From: Roseofilum reptotaenium CS-1145
GTDB lineage: Bacteria; Cyanobacteriota; Cyanobacteriia; Cyanobacteriales; Desertifilaceae
Reading direction: 5' to 3'
Assembly: GCF_028330985.1 (NCBI RefSeq)
Contig: NZ_JAQMUE010000098.1
Coordinates: 1-64,000 of the forward strand
Length of the DNA stretch: 64,000 bases
In this document: positions 49,315 to 58,521 of the stretch, in pieces
Layout: each line of letters begins with the position of its first letter
How positions within the stretch are numbered: the first letter of the stretch is position 1
Notes under the pieces: model-generated
Seen by the model: only the letters and a program-made list of their open reading frames with translations
Databases searched by the model: none
What the model was told of the DNA's origin: nothing
Made by a program: the position numbers and the translations under genes

Positions 49315-50961
49315 TTAAACCAGATTTAAACGCCATAACCAATTGAGATCAGTCCGACGATTTTTGCTTTTACTGACTGGCTCTAAATTTAATTCATAAA
49401 CTGACTGAATTTGTTGAATCATTTCTTTAGAAGGATCGTAGAGCAAGAGTTCTTCATATCCTTTGGGGATTTTGATCGAACTCTCGTCTATTAACCATAC
49501 TTTTATGTTCGGATCTAGTCTATAGCTAAGAGACCCTAAATGCATGGCTGTATAACTTCTAGTCATCAGCAGAGCATTCGGACTACTATTGACCATAGCC
49601 GTCACTTCTAAACTATGAGAATCGGGGCGTTTATTCCACCAATCTTGAGATTGAGAACTTAAACCACAAGATACAATACCCAGTATAAAGCATACGAGAG
49701 TAATCAATTTCCATGGGTTAACTGGATATCGCTTTCGGGAAGTCATCTGAACTGAGAAAAGATAGGCGACTGCTATTTGCATTCCTAGAGATGAGGGAAT
49801 AAGATAGCGTTGAAGATTCGATCTCGTAGATCCAAAAATTAAATCGGAGATTGCCAGAATCAACCAAGGAATAAACACAATCGTAATTACAAATAAAAAT
49901 GTTTTTCTATCTGTAGTTTTCTGAGTAAAGTACAAAGCATAAATAACTAGAACAACGATACTGAGTAGAAGGGGAAGAGATAATTTCATAGTCAGAGATG
50001 ACGTAGCTGAACTCCAGCCAAAGTCAACAAACTGCCTAGCGGTATTGACCAACCAACTTTGTAGATACACACTTAGGGGTGGTTTCCCAGATTGAGATTG
50101 CAAAATGTTCGCTTGCAAAATATCTGTATTTTGAATAGTTTCAATTGTATTTAACCTTTTTTGTAAAACACTAATTAACTTCTGAATAATCACCACAATC
50201 CAGGGAATAAAAGCAACCCAGCCCATGATGTTGGCTATAATATAGCGCTTGACTATTTTAGTCCATCGCCATCGCTCTAACCACAAGCAATAAATTCCAT
50301 GGGAAAATAATACTAACGCAAACAAAAGATGACTATACAATCCCAAGACAATACTCACTGCATAAATGTCCCAACTGTACCCATTCTGTTTTATTGAGGT
50401 AGGGGATTGATTTTGTAAGCGTATGGCTCTTAACAGAGCAGCACTAGAGAGTAAGGTCACCACTGCAAATAAGCTATATTGTCTGGCTTCTTGTGCATAT
50501 AAGACTTGAAAGGGAGAAATGGCGAGTAAACCCATTGCCATCAATCCAGTTTTGGAAGATGGAAATAACTCCAGACTCAACCAATAAACACAAGGGAATA
50601 CCAACAAGCTGATCAGTGCTGATAAGCTACGGGTTACTGCAACTGAACTCCCAAACCATTCACGCCAAAAGCGAAGCATGACAAAATATAAGGGGGGATG
50701 TTCAGCATTATTAGCTAAGGCTTGTGCAACATCTGAAAATGGGCGATCGGGACTAGGGTGATAATATCTTTGAATATCTTGTATGGTGAGAATTTGATTT
50801 TTCGGGATAACTTCCACTAATTGCGGTGCTGAATAGCCCGAAACTCTTAGAGCAGTGAAGGTCTCGTCCAGCCAATATATTTTGTAGTCGAGATGATAAA
50901 ATCGGAAAAACACTCCTAGTATTAGAAGGATTATAATTCCTAATTTAATCTTGTTTTTCAT
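49315..50961 (-). CDS. GT39-type membrane glycosyltransferase (ArnT/PMT-like)
   Basis: 548 residues with about eleven membrane helices. The first periplasmic loop carries the Asp-Glu pair of this GT-C class in IYWLDETFTALR, and EHPPLYFVMLRFW is the second conserved piece. These enzymes take a sugar from polyprenyl phosphate and attach it to lipid, glycan or protein outside the membrane. It is the first gene of the three-gene unit with YbhN-like and GtrB-like partners. ATG start. Confidence 0.85.
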   Translation of the reverse strand: MKNKIKLGIIILLILGVFFRFYHLDYKIYWLDETFTALRVSGYSAPQLVEVIPKNQILTIQDIQRYYHPSPDRPFSDVAQALANNAEHPPLYFVMLRFWREWFGSSVAVTRSLSALISLLVFPCVYWLSLELFPSSKTGLMAMGLLAISPFQVLYAQEARQYSLFAVVTLLSSAALLRAIRLQNQSPTSIKQNGYSWDIYAVSIVLGLYSHLLFALVLFSHGIYCLWLERWRWTKIVKRYIIANIMGWVAFIPWIVVIIQKLISVLQKRLNTIETIQNTDILQANILQSQSGKPPLSVYLQSWLVNTARQFVDFGWSSATSSLTMKLSLPLLLSIVVLVIYALYFTQKTTDRKTFLFVITIVFIPWLILAISDLIFGSTRSNLQRYLIPSSLGMQIAVAYLFSVQMTSRKRYPVNPWKLITLVCFILGIVSCGLSSQSQDWWNKRPDSHSLEVTAMVNSSPNALLMTRSYTAMHLGSLSYRLDPNIKVWLIDESSIKIPKGYEELLLYDPSKEMIQQIQSVYELNLEPVSKSKNRRTDLNWLWRLNLV

Positions 50962-51044
50962 AAGTCATTAATTTACAATATTACTAGAATAGTCTTATAA
51001 TAGTGGTCATATCCCTAACCTGGCAAGCTACTGCTCCAAATGTT

Positions 51045-51932
51045 ATGAATTGTAAAACAATTGCTGTCTTGCTGACTTGCCACAATCGGAAAGACAAAAC
51101 TTTAGAGAGCTTAGGTTCACTATGTTCTCAAGATTTGTCCTCTGATTTGTCTCTAGTGGTCTATTTAATCGATGATGGAAGTACGGATGGCACTTCAGAG
51201 GCGATCGCTGCTACTTATCCGCAAGTGAAGATCTTTAGGGGAAATGGTAGCTTATTTTGGAATGGAGGGATGCGACTGGCTTTTACCCAAGCCATGAAAG
51301 ATAACCCTGATTATTATTTGTGGCTCAATGACGATACCGTATTATATCCCTCCGCGCTGCAAACCCTATTAATCACTCATGAAAAATTAACAGCCCAACA
51401 GCAAGAAAAGGCAATTATTACGGGTTCTACTCAAGACCCCGACAGCCAGGAATGGACTTATGGCGGTTATCGACAACTGGGCTGGTTTTATCCTCCCTTC
51501 AAATGCAAAAAAGTCCTTCCTGAATCAGAGCCACAACCATGCGATTTAATGTGTGGTAACTTTGTCCTTATTCCCAAAAGTGTGGTTGAGGTTGTCGGTA
51601 ATCTTGACCCTGACTTAACCCATTATGCAGGAGACTGGGATTATGGGTTACGGGCCAAACAAAAGGGCTGTAGTGTCTGGGTGGCCCCCGGATACCAAGG
51701 AACTTGCGCTCGCAACCCCAAACCTGCTCCTGGAAGCACTCCCACTTTACAAAAAGGATTAAAAAATATTAATTGCCCCAAAGGATTGGCTCTAGAAAGT
51801 GTTACACTACAGCCTTGGGAAGAATGGAAACTGTTAATGAAACGCCATGGAGGAATGCTGTGGCCGATTTACTCAGTTCTACCCTATCGCAAATTCTTAT
51901 TATCTTCTGTTTTTAAATCGAACAAAAAATAA
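51045..51932 (+). CDS. Glycosyltransferase family 2 (rhamnosyltransferase-like)
   Basis: 295 residues from ATG 51045; a GTG at 51003 would add 14 residues. IAVLLTCHNRKDKTLESLGS opens a GT-A domain; DDGSTDGTSEAI binds the nucleotide and YLWLNDDTVLYPSALQ has the metal motif. DYGLRAKQKGCSVWVAPGY is typical of the rhamnosyltransferase-like subgroup. Soluble. It heads a plus-strand run of glycan genes and is divergent from the GT39 gene. Confidence 0.85.
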   Translation: MNCKTIAVLLTCHNRKDKTLESLGSLCSQDLSSDLSLVVYLIDDGSTDGTSEAIAATYPQVKIFRGNGSLFWNGGMRLAFTQAMKDNPDYYLWLNDDTVLYPSALQTLLITHEKLTAQQQEKAIITGSTQDPDSQEWTYGGYRQLGWFYPPFKCKKVLPESEPQPCDLMCGNFVLIPKSVVEVVGNLDPDLTHYAGDWDYGLRAKQKGCSVWVAPGYQGTCARNPKPAPGSTPTLQKGLKNINCPKGLALESVTLQPWEEWKLLMKRHGGMLWPIYSVLPYRKFLLSSVFKSNKK

Positions 51933-51994
51933 TGGATTAAGACTGCTCTGAGCAATGAAAGCGATCGTGTAAATGCTTGATAATTAGGGCTATT

Positions 51995-53128
51995 ATGAGT
52001 CAAAGAGTTGCTTTTCTTACCCACTTTATCGCGCCCTACCGGCTGCCCCTGTATCAGTCTCTTGCCACCCAGTTACAGGACTTAAAAATTTTGGTTTCTA
52101 CTCCCATGGAACCCAATCGTCCTTGGCAGTCAAACTGGGGGGATCTAAATGTTCAAGTGCAACGAAAATTTACGTTGATTCGCACTTGGAATCACCCCCA
52201 AGGGTTCGCAGAAACGTTATATGTTCATGTCCCCTATGATACGTTTTGGGTACTGGGAAGCTATCAGCCAAATATTGTTATTTCCCACGAGCTGGGAATG
52301 CGAACGTTGCAAGCGGCTCTGTATTGCAAATGGAGGAAAAAAACTAAGTTTATTATCTGGGCTAAATGTTCAGAGTCTACTGAACAAGGCCGGGGTAAAC
52401 TGCGGGAAATGTTGCGCCGTTGGCTGATCCCTCAAGCAGATGGTATTGTAGTCAATGGAGATAGTGGCGCCAGATATATCCGCCGATTTGGGATTCCTTC
52501 AGAAAAAATTTTTCGAGCCTTTCAATCTACAGATACCTCTAATTTTTCGGGTGTTCGACTGGAAAAAAGCCAGGAAGAAGCCTATCGACTTTTATTTGTG
52601 GGTCAGTTAATTGAACGTAAAAATATGCAACGGTTTCTGGGAGAATTGGTAAAATGGGCAGAAAATTATCCAGAGCGATCGCTGGAATTTTGGTTAGTCG
52701 GAGATGGCAGTGAGCGATCGCCTCTAGAAACCCAACCTGTACCCGAAAACCTACATCTCAAATTCTTCGGTAACATAGCTTATGACCAACTTCCAGAGCT
52801 TTATGCCCAAGCCGGTATGTTTGTTTTTCCGACCTTAGCTGATGAATGGGGGCAAGTGGTGAATGAAGCCATGGCCTCCGGACTCCCTATTCTAGGAAGT
52901 TTGGGATCTCAAGCCGTAGAAGAATTATGTACAGAAGGAAAAACCGGTTGGGTATTTCAACCGGATCGCCCCTCAGAAATATATCAGGCCATCGACCGAG
53001 CACTCTCTACTTCCCCAGAAACTTTAGAGCAGATGCGAATACAATCTCGAAAAAGAATTGAGAGTATGACTCCAGAATTTGTGGCCTCAAAATTTGTAGA
53101 AGCCATAAACTCAGTCATGGCCAGATAA
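51995..53128 (+). CDS. Glycosyltransferase family 4
   Basis: 377 residues from ATG 51995; a TTG at 51977 is also open. The GT-B fold is shown by VAFLTHFIAPYRLPLYQSLA at the start and by the donor-site segment FVFPTLADEWGQVVNEAMAS with the E-x7-E pair. It would transfer a hexose from a nucleotide sugar to a lipid-linked acceptor. The GGxxxER-like region LLFVGQLIERKNMQRFL is present. Confidence 0.88.
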   Translation: MSQRVAFLTHFIAPYRLPLYQSLATQLQDLKILVSTPMEPNRPWQSNWGDLNVQVQRKFTLIRTWNHPQGFAETLYVHVPYDTFWVLGSYQPNIVISHELGMRTLQAALYCKWRKKTKFIIWAKCSESTEQGRGKLREMLRRWLIPQADGIVVNGDSGARYIRRFGIPSEKIFRAFQSTDTSNFSGVRLEKSQEEAYRLLFVGQLIERKNMQRFLGELVKWAENYPERSLEFWLVGDGSERSPLETQPVPENLHLKFFGNIAYDQLPELYAQAGMFVFPTLADEWGQVVNEAMASGLPILGSLGSQAVEELCTEGKTGWVFQPDRPSEIYQAIDRALSTSPETLEQMRIQSRKRIESMTPEFVASKFVEAINSVMAR

Positions 53129-53161
53129 GCCCATTACATAGATTACCTCTAGGAGTAACTT

Positions 53162-54238
53162 ATGAGTATCGCGATTATCACAGGTTCTGCCGGTTTAATC
53201 GGCTCCGAAGCCTCTAAATTCTTTGCCGAGAAAGGCTTGGAAATCGTCGGTATTGACAATGATATGCGACGGGTGTTCTTTGGAGATGATGCCTCGACCA
53301 CTTGGAACCGCCAAAGATTAGAGAGTTCTTTAGGGAAGCAATACAAACATTTAGATTTAGATATTCGCGACCAAGAGGCGATCACCAAACTCTTCCAAGA
53401 CTACAGTAAAGATATTGCCCTCATTGTCCATACCGCCGCCCAACCCTCCCACGACTGGGCCGCTCGCGATCCCCACATGGACTTTACCGTAAACGCTAAC
53501 GGAACTCTAAATTTACTCCAAGCTACCCGTGACTTTGCCCCGAAAGCACCCTTTATCTTCACTTCTACCAACAAGGTTTATGGAGATACTCCCAACCGTC
53601 TGCCCCTCCTTGAACAAGAAACTCGATGGGAAATTGACCCCGAACATACCTATCACACCGGTATTCGGGAAGATATGTCCATTGACCAAACAACCCATAG
53701 TTTATTTGGTGCGTCTAAAGTCGCTGCTGATGTGTTGGTGCAAGAATACGGTCGCTATTTCCAGATTCCTACCGCCTGTTTTCGCGGTGGATGCCTCACT
53801 GGGCCTAACCATTCCGGAACCCAACTGCACGGGTTTCTGGCATATTTGATGAAATGTACGGTTACTGGCAAACCCTATACCGTCTTTGGCTACAAGGGTA
53901 AGCAAGTTCGGGATAATATCCATAGTGCAGACTTAATTAACGCCTTTGATGCCTTCTTCCAAGCGCCACGGGTTGCCGAAGTTTACAATACCGGCGGCGG
54001 GCGCTATAGCAATTGCTCCATGCTCGAAGCGATTAAAATTTGTCAGGAAATTACGGGTAAAGCATTAAATTGGACGTATTCTGAAACCAATCGCATTGGC
54101 GATCATATTTGGTGGATTAGTGATAATGCTAAATTTGCCAACCACTATCCCAACTGGAAACACCAGTATGATGTCCCTCAAATCTTGCGGGAAATTTATG
54201 AGTTTAATCAAGAGCGCTGGGAAAAGGAGACTGTCTAA
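53162..54238 (+). CDS. NAD-dependent epimerase/dehydratase (extended SDR), catalytic Tyr replaced by Phe
   Basis: 358 residues. NAD-binding GSAGLIGS (8-15), then [20 protein letters not shown] and a STNKVYGD segment resemble CDP-tyvelose-2-epimerase-like SDRs. The SDR Y-x-x-x-K motif reads F182-G-A-S-K186, with lysine kept but tyrosine replaced by phenylalanine. The later [19 protein letters not shown] is a family feature. It would modify a nucleotide sugar for the polysaccharide. An unusual active site or binding-only role is possible. ATG preceded by AGGAG. Confidence 0.82.
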   Translation: MSIAIITGSAGLIGSEASKFFAEKGLEIVGIDNDMRRVFFGDDASTTWNRQRLESSLGKQYKHLDLDIRDQEAITKLFQDYSKDIALIVHTAAQPSHDWAARDPHMDFTVNANGTLNLLQATRDFAPKAPFIFTSTNKVYGDTPNRLPLLEQETRWEIDPEHTYHTGIREDMSIDQTTHSLFGASKVAADVLVQEYGRYFQIPTACFRGGCLTGPNHSGTQLHGFLAYLMKCTVTGKPYTVFGYKGKQVRDNIHSADLINAFDAFFQAPRVAEVYNTGGGRYSNCSMLEAIKICQEITGKALNWTYSETNRIGDHIWWISDNAKFANHYPNWKHQYDVPQILREIYEFNQERWEKETV

Positions 54239-55045
54239 ATGATTGATACCGGAAAGCGGAATATTTTGGGCGTTCTCGTCAATAGTATTGATTATGAGGG
54301 AGCCGTTACCCAAATTATTCAAGCCGCAAAAGAAAAACAAGGACTATCGGTTTCTGCCCTAGCTGTTCACGGGGTGATGACGGGAGTTCTCGATAACACC
54401 CACCGCTTCCGACTCAATCATATGGATTTAATTTGTCCCGATGGGCAACCCGTGCGTTGGGCGTTGAATTTTATTCACAAAGCGGGATTATCTGACCGGG
54501 TATACGGCCCCAATTTAACCCTGAGGGTATGCGAGCGAGCAGCTCAGGAGGGGCTACCCATTTATCTGTACGGGTCGCGGCAAGAAGTTTTAGATGCTTT
54601 TTCTCGAAATTTAGGCGATCGCTATCCTCAGCTCAAAATCGCTGGCTCTCAGCCCTCTCGCTTCCGGCAAACGACTACAGAAGAAAAACAGGCAATTGCC
54701 CAAACCATAAAAGATAGTGGAGCTGCCATTACCTTAGTCGGTTTAGGATGCCCCCGCCAAGAAGTTTGGGCTTATGAATACCGTGATAGTCTTTGCATGC
54801 CTCTTTTAGCTGTAGGTGCAGCATTTGATTTCCATGCGGGACTCTTACCTCAAGCTCCACCCTCCTTGCAAGCCGTAGGTTTAGAATGGCTCTATCGCCT
54901 TATTCAAGAACCCAAACGACTCTGGAAACGCTATGTTTTCCTCAATCCCTATTATGTTTGGCTGTTAAGTTTACAAATTTTGGGCTGGCGTAAATTCGAT
55001 CCAGAGAGTACAACACCCCCACAACAAGAATTACGGTATGGTTAA
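54239..55045 (+). CDS. WecG/TagA/CpsF-family glycosyltransferase
   Basis: 268 residues. MDLICPDGQPVRWALN holds the catalytic Asp, and LVGLGCPRQEVWAYEY is the typical second motif of TagA-type enzymes. These transfer ManNAc or a related sugar to a lipid-linked primer as the second step of surface-polymer synthesis. The start ATG follows the epimerase stop with no gap, so translation is probably coupled. The stop codon abuts the stop codon of the convergent sugar-transferase gene. Confidence 0.9.
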   Translation: MIDTGKRNILGVLVNSIDYEGAVTQIIQAAKEKQGLSVSALAVHGVMTGVLDNTHRFRLNHMDLICPDGQPVRWALNFIHKAGLSDRVYGPNLTLRVCERAAQEGLPIYLYGSRQEVLDAFSRNLGDRYPQLKIAGSQPSRFRQTTTEEKQAIAQTIKDSGAAITLVGLGCPRQEVWAYEYRDSLCMPLLAVGAAFDFHAGLLPQAPPSLQAVGLEWLYRLIQEPKRLWKRYVFLNPYYVWLLSLQILGWRKFDPESTTPPQQELRYG

Positions 55046-56539
55046 TTAATATGCTCCCCTGCGCCCTAAAACAACTTGTACCGTTTTCAATAAAATTTCA
55101 AAATCAAGAGCTAATGACCAATTATTGATATAAGACATATCCAACTTAAAGGCATCTTCAAAGTTTGTGATATCTGACCGCCCTGAAACTTGCCAAAGTC
55201 CAGTGATGCCAGGTAGAACATTGTGGCGCATAAAGTGGTGTTCTGCAAATCCTTCAATATCACGCAGCGGGAGAGGACGGGGGCCGACCAAACTCATTTC
55301 TCCAATTAAAACATTAACAATTTGTGGTAGTTCATCTAAGCTATAGCGCCGTAAAAATTTACCTACTCTGGTGATTCGGGGGTCATCTTTCATTTTGAAT
55401 AAAACACCACCTTTAATTTCATTTTTAGCTTCCAGTTCCTTCATCAAATCATCGGCATTAACCACCATGGTGCGGTATTTCCAGACCTTAAAATGTCTGC
55501 CTTTGAGACCCATGCGAGTTTGCTTAAAGAAGATTGGGCCAGGGGAGTCTAGTTTAATAGCGATCGCCAAAGTAATAAACAGAGGACTACCTAAGAGCAA
55601 AATCAGCGAAGATATGACTAAATCAAATGCCCGCTTTAACCAAAAATCACTACCCAATAAACCTGGAGGCTGAAATTGAATACTCGGCATTCCTCCAATC
55701 ATTTCAATTTGCGGATTGTGATGGGGCACTTCTAGACCAATCGGCACAATCCTTAGCGCAATACCCGCATTTTTCAAACTCCAGTAAAGGGGCATAATAT
55801 TGCCCACTACATTCCATGAACAGAAAAATACTTCTCCGACATCAAGAGATTGAATTTCTTCGAGAATATGAGACCACTGATTCGTCGTTTTCTGTAGAGA
55901 TAAATCTAGTTGCCCAGCGATGGCAAACTCTCTGTTACTATCTAATTTCAAGGCAATTTTGGCAATCAGGGTATCTTTGGGATTTCCAATCAGGAAAATT
56001 CGTCGAGGAACTCGACCATGGCGACGAAGATTGGTAATGGTAGCTTCAGCAACTAACCGTCCTATACCGACATATAAAATTACGAATAACCAGGATAGAA
56101 AAAACATTGACCGGGAAATAATCAGACCTGGTTGATAGATAAAAGCAATAACAATTAAAACGCCTTGAGCGAAGGTAATACTTCTAAGTAAAGTGCTAAA
56201 TTGACGACGACTGCGGCGATCGCCATATAATCCTCCCGTTGCGATCATCCCTAGGGTAATCCATAAAATCGGAAACAAAAATCCAGGTTGCTCTGGAGTA
56301 TAAGCTAATAAGTGAAAAGAGGGAACATGCTTTAACCAATCAACCCGTTCAACAATAACCTTAGCACTCTTCCAAGCCAAGGCAATCATCACTGTATCTA
56401 AGCACAGAAAGGCTAGAATTCTCAGCCAAGCAACGATCAGTCCTCGTCGCAGACCTACAATGGTGGGAACCCGCAAATCAACATGATTATGGGGTGATTT
56501 ATGGGTTTTGTAAGGGGTTTGGGGCAGATTATCTGACAT
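55046..56539 (-). CDS. Initiating sugar-phosphate transferase (WcaJ/WbaP-like polyprenyl glycosylphosphotransferase)
   Basis: 497 residues. Four to five N-terminal helices, a middle cytoplasmic Rossmann-like domain, one more helix (KRAFDLVISSLILLLGSPLF), and the C-terminal bacterial sugar-transferase domain (GRHFKVWKYRTMV, then RRYSLDELPQIVNVLIGEMS, LVGPRPLP, PGITGLWQVSGRSD). It puts the first sugar phosphate onto undecaprenyl phosphate and so starts the repeat unit. ATG start with TTAAATT-type upstream sequence only. It converges on the WecG-type gene. Confidence 0.93.
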   Translation of the reverse strand: MSDNLPQTPYKTHKSPHNHVDLRVPTIVGLRRGLIVAWLRILAFLCLDTVMIALAWKSAKVIVERVDWLKHVPSFHLLAYTPEQPGFLFPILWITLGMIATGGLYGDRRSRRQFSTLLRSITFAQGVLIVIAFIYQPGLIISRSMFFLSWLFVILYVGIGRLVAEATITNLRRHGRVPRRIFLIGNPKDTLIAKIALKLDSNREFAIAGQLDLSLQKTTNQWSHILEEIQSLDVGEVFFCSWNVVGNIMPLYWSLKNAGIALRIVPIGLEVPHHNPQIEMIGGMPSIQFQPPGLLGSDFWLKRAFDLVISSLILLLGSPLFITLAIAIKLDSPGPIFFKQTRMGLKGRHFKVWKYRTMVVNADDLMKELEAKNEIKGGVLFKMKDDPRITRVGKFLRRYSLDELPQIVNVLIGEMSLVGPRPLPLRDIEGFAEHHFMRHNVLPGITGLWQVSGRSDITNFEDAFKLDMSYINNWSLALDFEILLKTVQVVLGRRGAY

Positions 56540-56864
56540 AATTTAACCTTTGCTGCCTCGATCGCAGGTGGAATCTTGAATTTCAACCCTGATCAGATCT
56601 CTTCCCAGGCTAGAAACAGGGTTACAGTCGATTGGCACTACACCTTGATACTCTCTGAGACTTCAGATGGTCTTCCAGCCTGAAATTCTACTTACTTCTG
56701 ATGATATCCAGAAGTGGGTTAATTTTAGCATTCTCCCCATGGGTTGTCCAAAGGTTAACTATCCCCTGCCTATAATTTGGGTTTTATGTCTATTTTTTAT
56801 TTACCTCGAAGATAATCTCTGGAAGGCGATCTGTATCCGGAGAGCGATCGCCTGTTTTATTCTC
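56540..56864. other. Intergenic region upstream of the initiating transferase gene
   Basis: Nothing I can support as a gene. The promoter for the transferase must lie in the first ~150 bp. A short plus-strand open frame (56667-56882) overlaps the end of the neighbouring gene and shows no protein-like pattern. Confidence 0.4.
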
Positions 56865-57374
56865 TTAACGGCAGATCTGTAATTCTGAATATCGGTTATT
56901 TTGACACAATTGTTGAAACGACTGAGTAATTTGAGGATACTGCTGGGGATTTTGACCATACATCACCCTCATTTTATGAAACTCTTCTGGGGATAAATTA
57001 TGCTGTTGTAAAACAGTTTGTGACTGGCTACAAAAACTTTGTAAATGACTAATAATATCTTGGGAGATTCCAGTTGTATTACTTACGGTTCCTGCCTCTA
57101 GATTACAATCAAAAACGGGTTTATTTCCTATGGGAACCAATCCTTGAGTATTTTGCAGAGTCGTTTCCCGAGCCAATTCAATTTCCAAAACCGATTGCAC
57201 AAAATTGGCCATTTGTACGGGAGAATTAAATTGAGCTTGTGCAGTGCTTGCTCCCGCTAACGATCCACATAAAGATAATACACTCGCAATTAACGTCCGG
57301 CCGATCCATTGGCAATCCAAACAGAATCCACCAGAAGAGCGAAGTTGAACTTGAAAATTAAATGAATGATTCAT
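56865..57374 (-). CDS. DUF4168-like secreted protein
   Basis: 169 residues with a long signal region: a hydrophobic stretch around residues 27-45 (GRTLIASVLSLCGSLAGAST) and a probable cleavage after AQA near 47. The mature part has VQMANFVQSVLEIELARETT and NLSPEEFHKMRVMYGQNPQQ, the pattern of cyanobacterial DUF4168 proteins, although it is an outlying member. Four cysteines in the mature part may form disulfides. Function unknown; probably periplasmic. Confidence 0.6.
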   Translation of the reverse strand: MNHSFNFQVQLRSSGGFCLDCQWIGRTLIASVLSLCGSLAGASTAQAQFNSPVQMANFVQSVLEIELARETTLQNTQGLVPIGNKPVFDCNLEAGTVSNTTGISQDIISHLQSFCSQSQTVLQQHNLSPEEFHKMRVMYGQNPQQYPQITQSFQQLCQNNRYSELQICR

Positions 57375-57526
57375 AATGGCACATTAAAGACACAAGACGA
57401 TCAACTCTTTTGAATTCTTTTAGGAAGATGAAGTTCCATATCTATCTCAGATTGTCAGCTCTACTCGCTTGGCAGTGGTTCCTGGTAAGAGCTAATCAGT
57501 AATGGGAGATAATCTCCAATTGTACG

Positions 57527-58510
57527 TCAAGATTTCCGATATAGCTGACAGATTTGGATAATGTGAGTCTGGAGAATTTCCCGTTCAGCTCTTCCTTGCT
57601 TGAGTCCCCACTCTAGGGAAAGCAAGAGAGGTAGAGTGCGCTGTAATGAGGCAAAAGGGAGCGATCGCACCTGTTGTTTGAGAAAATACACCCGTTTAGG
57701 ATTAGCAACCTCAGCAGCTTGGGCAATTTGGCGATCATCACGTTCTCCGCTCTCAACCATCAATTTAACCCATAACCACGTGCGAAACTGACCCACTAAG
57801 GTAGCAACAATCCTTAAAGCGGGTTCATTTCTGTGTAATAAACCCTCAATCAAAGTTAAACTCCGATCTACCTGGCCTTTAGCGATCGCCTGCGCCAATT
57901 CTAAACTCGTTTGCGTATTGGAGACCACCAACTGCTCCACATCCTGGTCATTCAAAACCTCACCATCTGGATGATATAACACCAACTTCTGCAACTCATT
58001 TACCAACCGACGAGTATCATTACCTACAGACTGACTCAAAACTTCCGCTCCTCGTTTGGTTAATTTCACCCCCTGTTGACTCGCCACTTCCTCAACCCGT
58101 TGCAAGAGTAAATCAGTCTTCCAAGGTGGAATTAAAGAAAATTCCCGGAATTCAGCATACTTTTGCATCAGCTTCGTCACTTTCAATCGTTGATCGAGTT
58201 TTCCGGCTACCGTTAGTAATAGCACTGATGAGGTTAACAGAACCGGTAAAGTCCGCTCTAACTCAGCCAATAGACTACCAGATGCCTGCTGAAATAGACC
58301 TGTATTCACCAACCAAACCAACCGATTTCCAGAACCAAATGGAGGAGTCATCGCTTCGTTTAAAGCTTCCATAACACTCCCCGGCTGATCCGGTAAGACC
58401 TCAGTATAATTAAACGAAATCCAATTGGGATCGAGGAGGCGATCGCGTAACTGCTTAACCCCCTGCTGCATAGCAAACTCATCATCTCCCCAATACACAT
58501 AAATTGGCAT
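57527..58510 (-). CDS. holA: DNA polymerase III subunit delta
   Basis: 327 residues. Begins MPIYVYWGDDEFAMQQGVKQ and contains the family pattern LTKRGAEVLSQSVGNDTRRLVNELQKL and SLTLIEGLLHRNEPALRIVATL. HolA is the clamp-loader subunit that opens the sliding clamp; it has an AAA-like fold without a working ATP site, and no Walker A is seen. ATG start. Divergent from the DctP-like gene with 11 bp between the start codons. Confidence 0.92.
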   Translation of the reverse strand: MPIYVYWGDDEFAMQQGVKQLRDRLLDPNWISFNYTEVLPDQPGSVMEALNEAMTPPFGSGNRLVWLVNTGLFQQASGSLLAELERTLPVLLTSSVLLLTVAGKLDQRLKVTKLMQKYAEFREFSLIPPWKTDLLLQRVEEVASQQGVKLTKRGAEVLSQSVGNDTRRLVNELQKLVLYHPDGEVLNDQDVEQLVVSNTQTSLELAQAIAKGQVDRSLTLIEGLLHRNEPALRIVATLVGQFRTWLWVKLMVESGERDDRQIAQAAEVANPKRVYFLKQQVRSLPFASLQRTLPLLLSLEWGLKQGRAEREILQTHIIQICQLYRKS

Positions 58511-58521
58511 TAACCTAAACC

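Noticed and set aside
55043-55048. Zero-gap convergent stop codons (TAA/TTA) as a special signal
   Set aside because: Unusual but explained by a compact genome; no hairpin or other structure is found at the junction.
56667-56882. 71-codon plus-strand open frame
   Set aside because: Overlaps the end of a minus-strand gene and has no protein-like features beyond one chance hydrophobic run.
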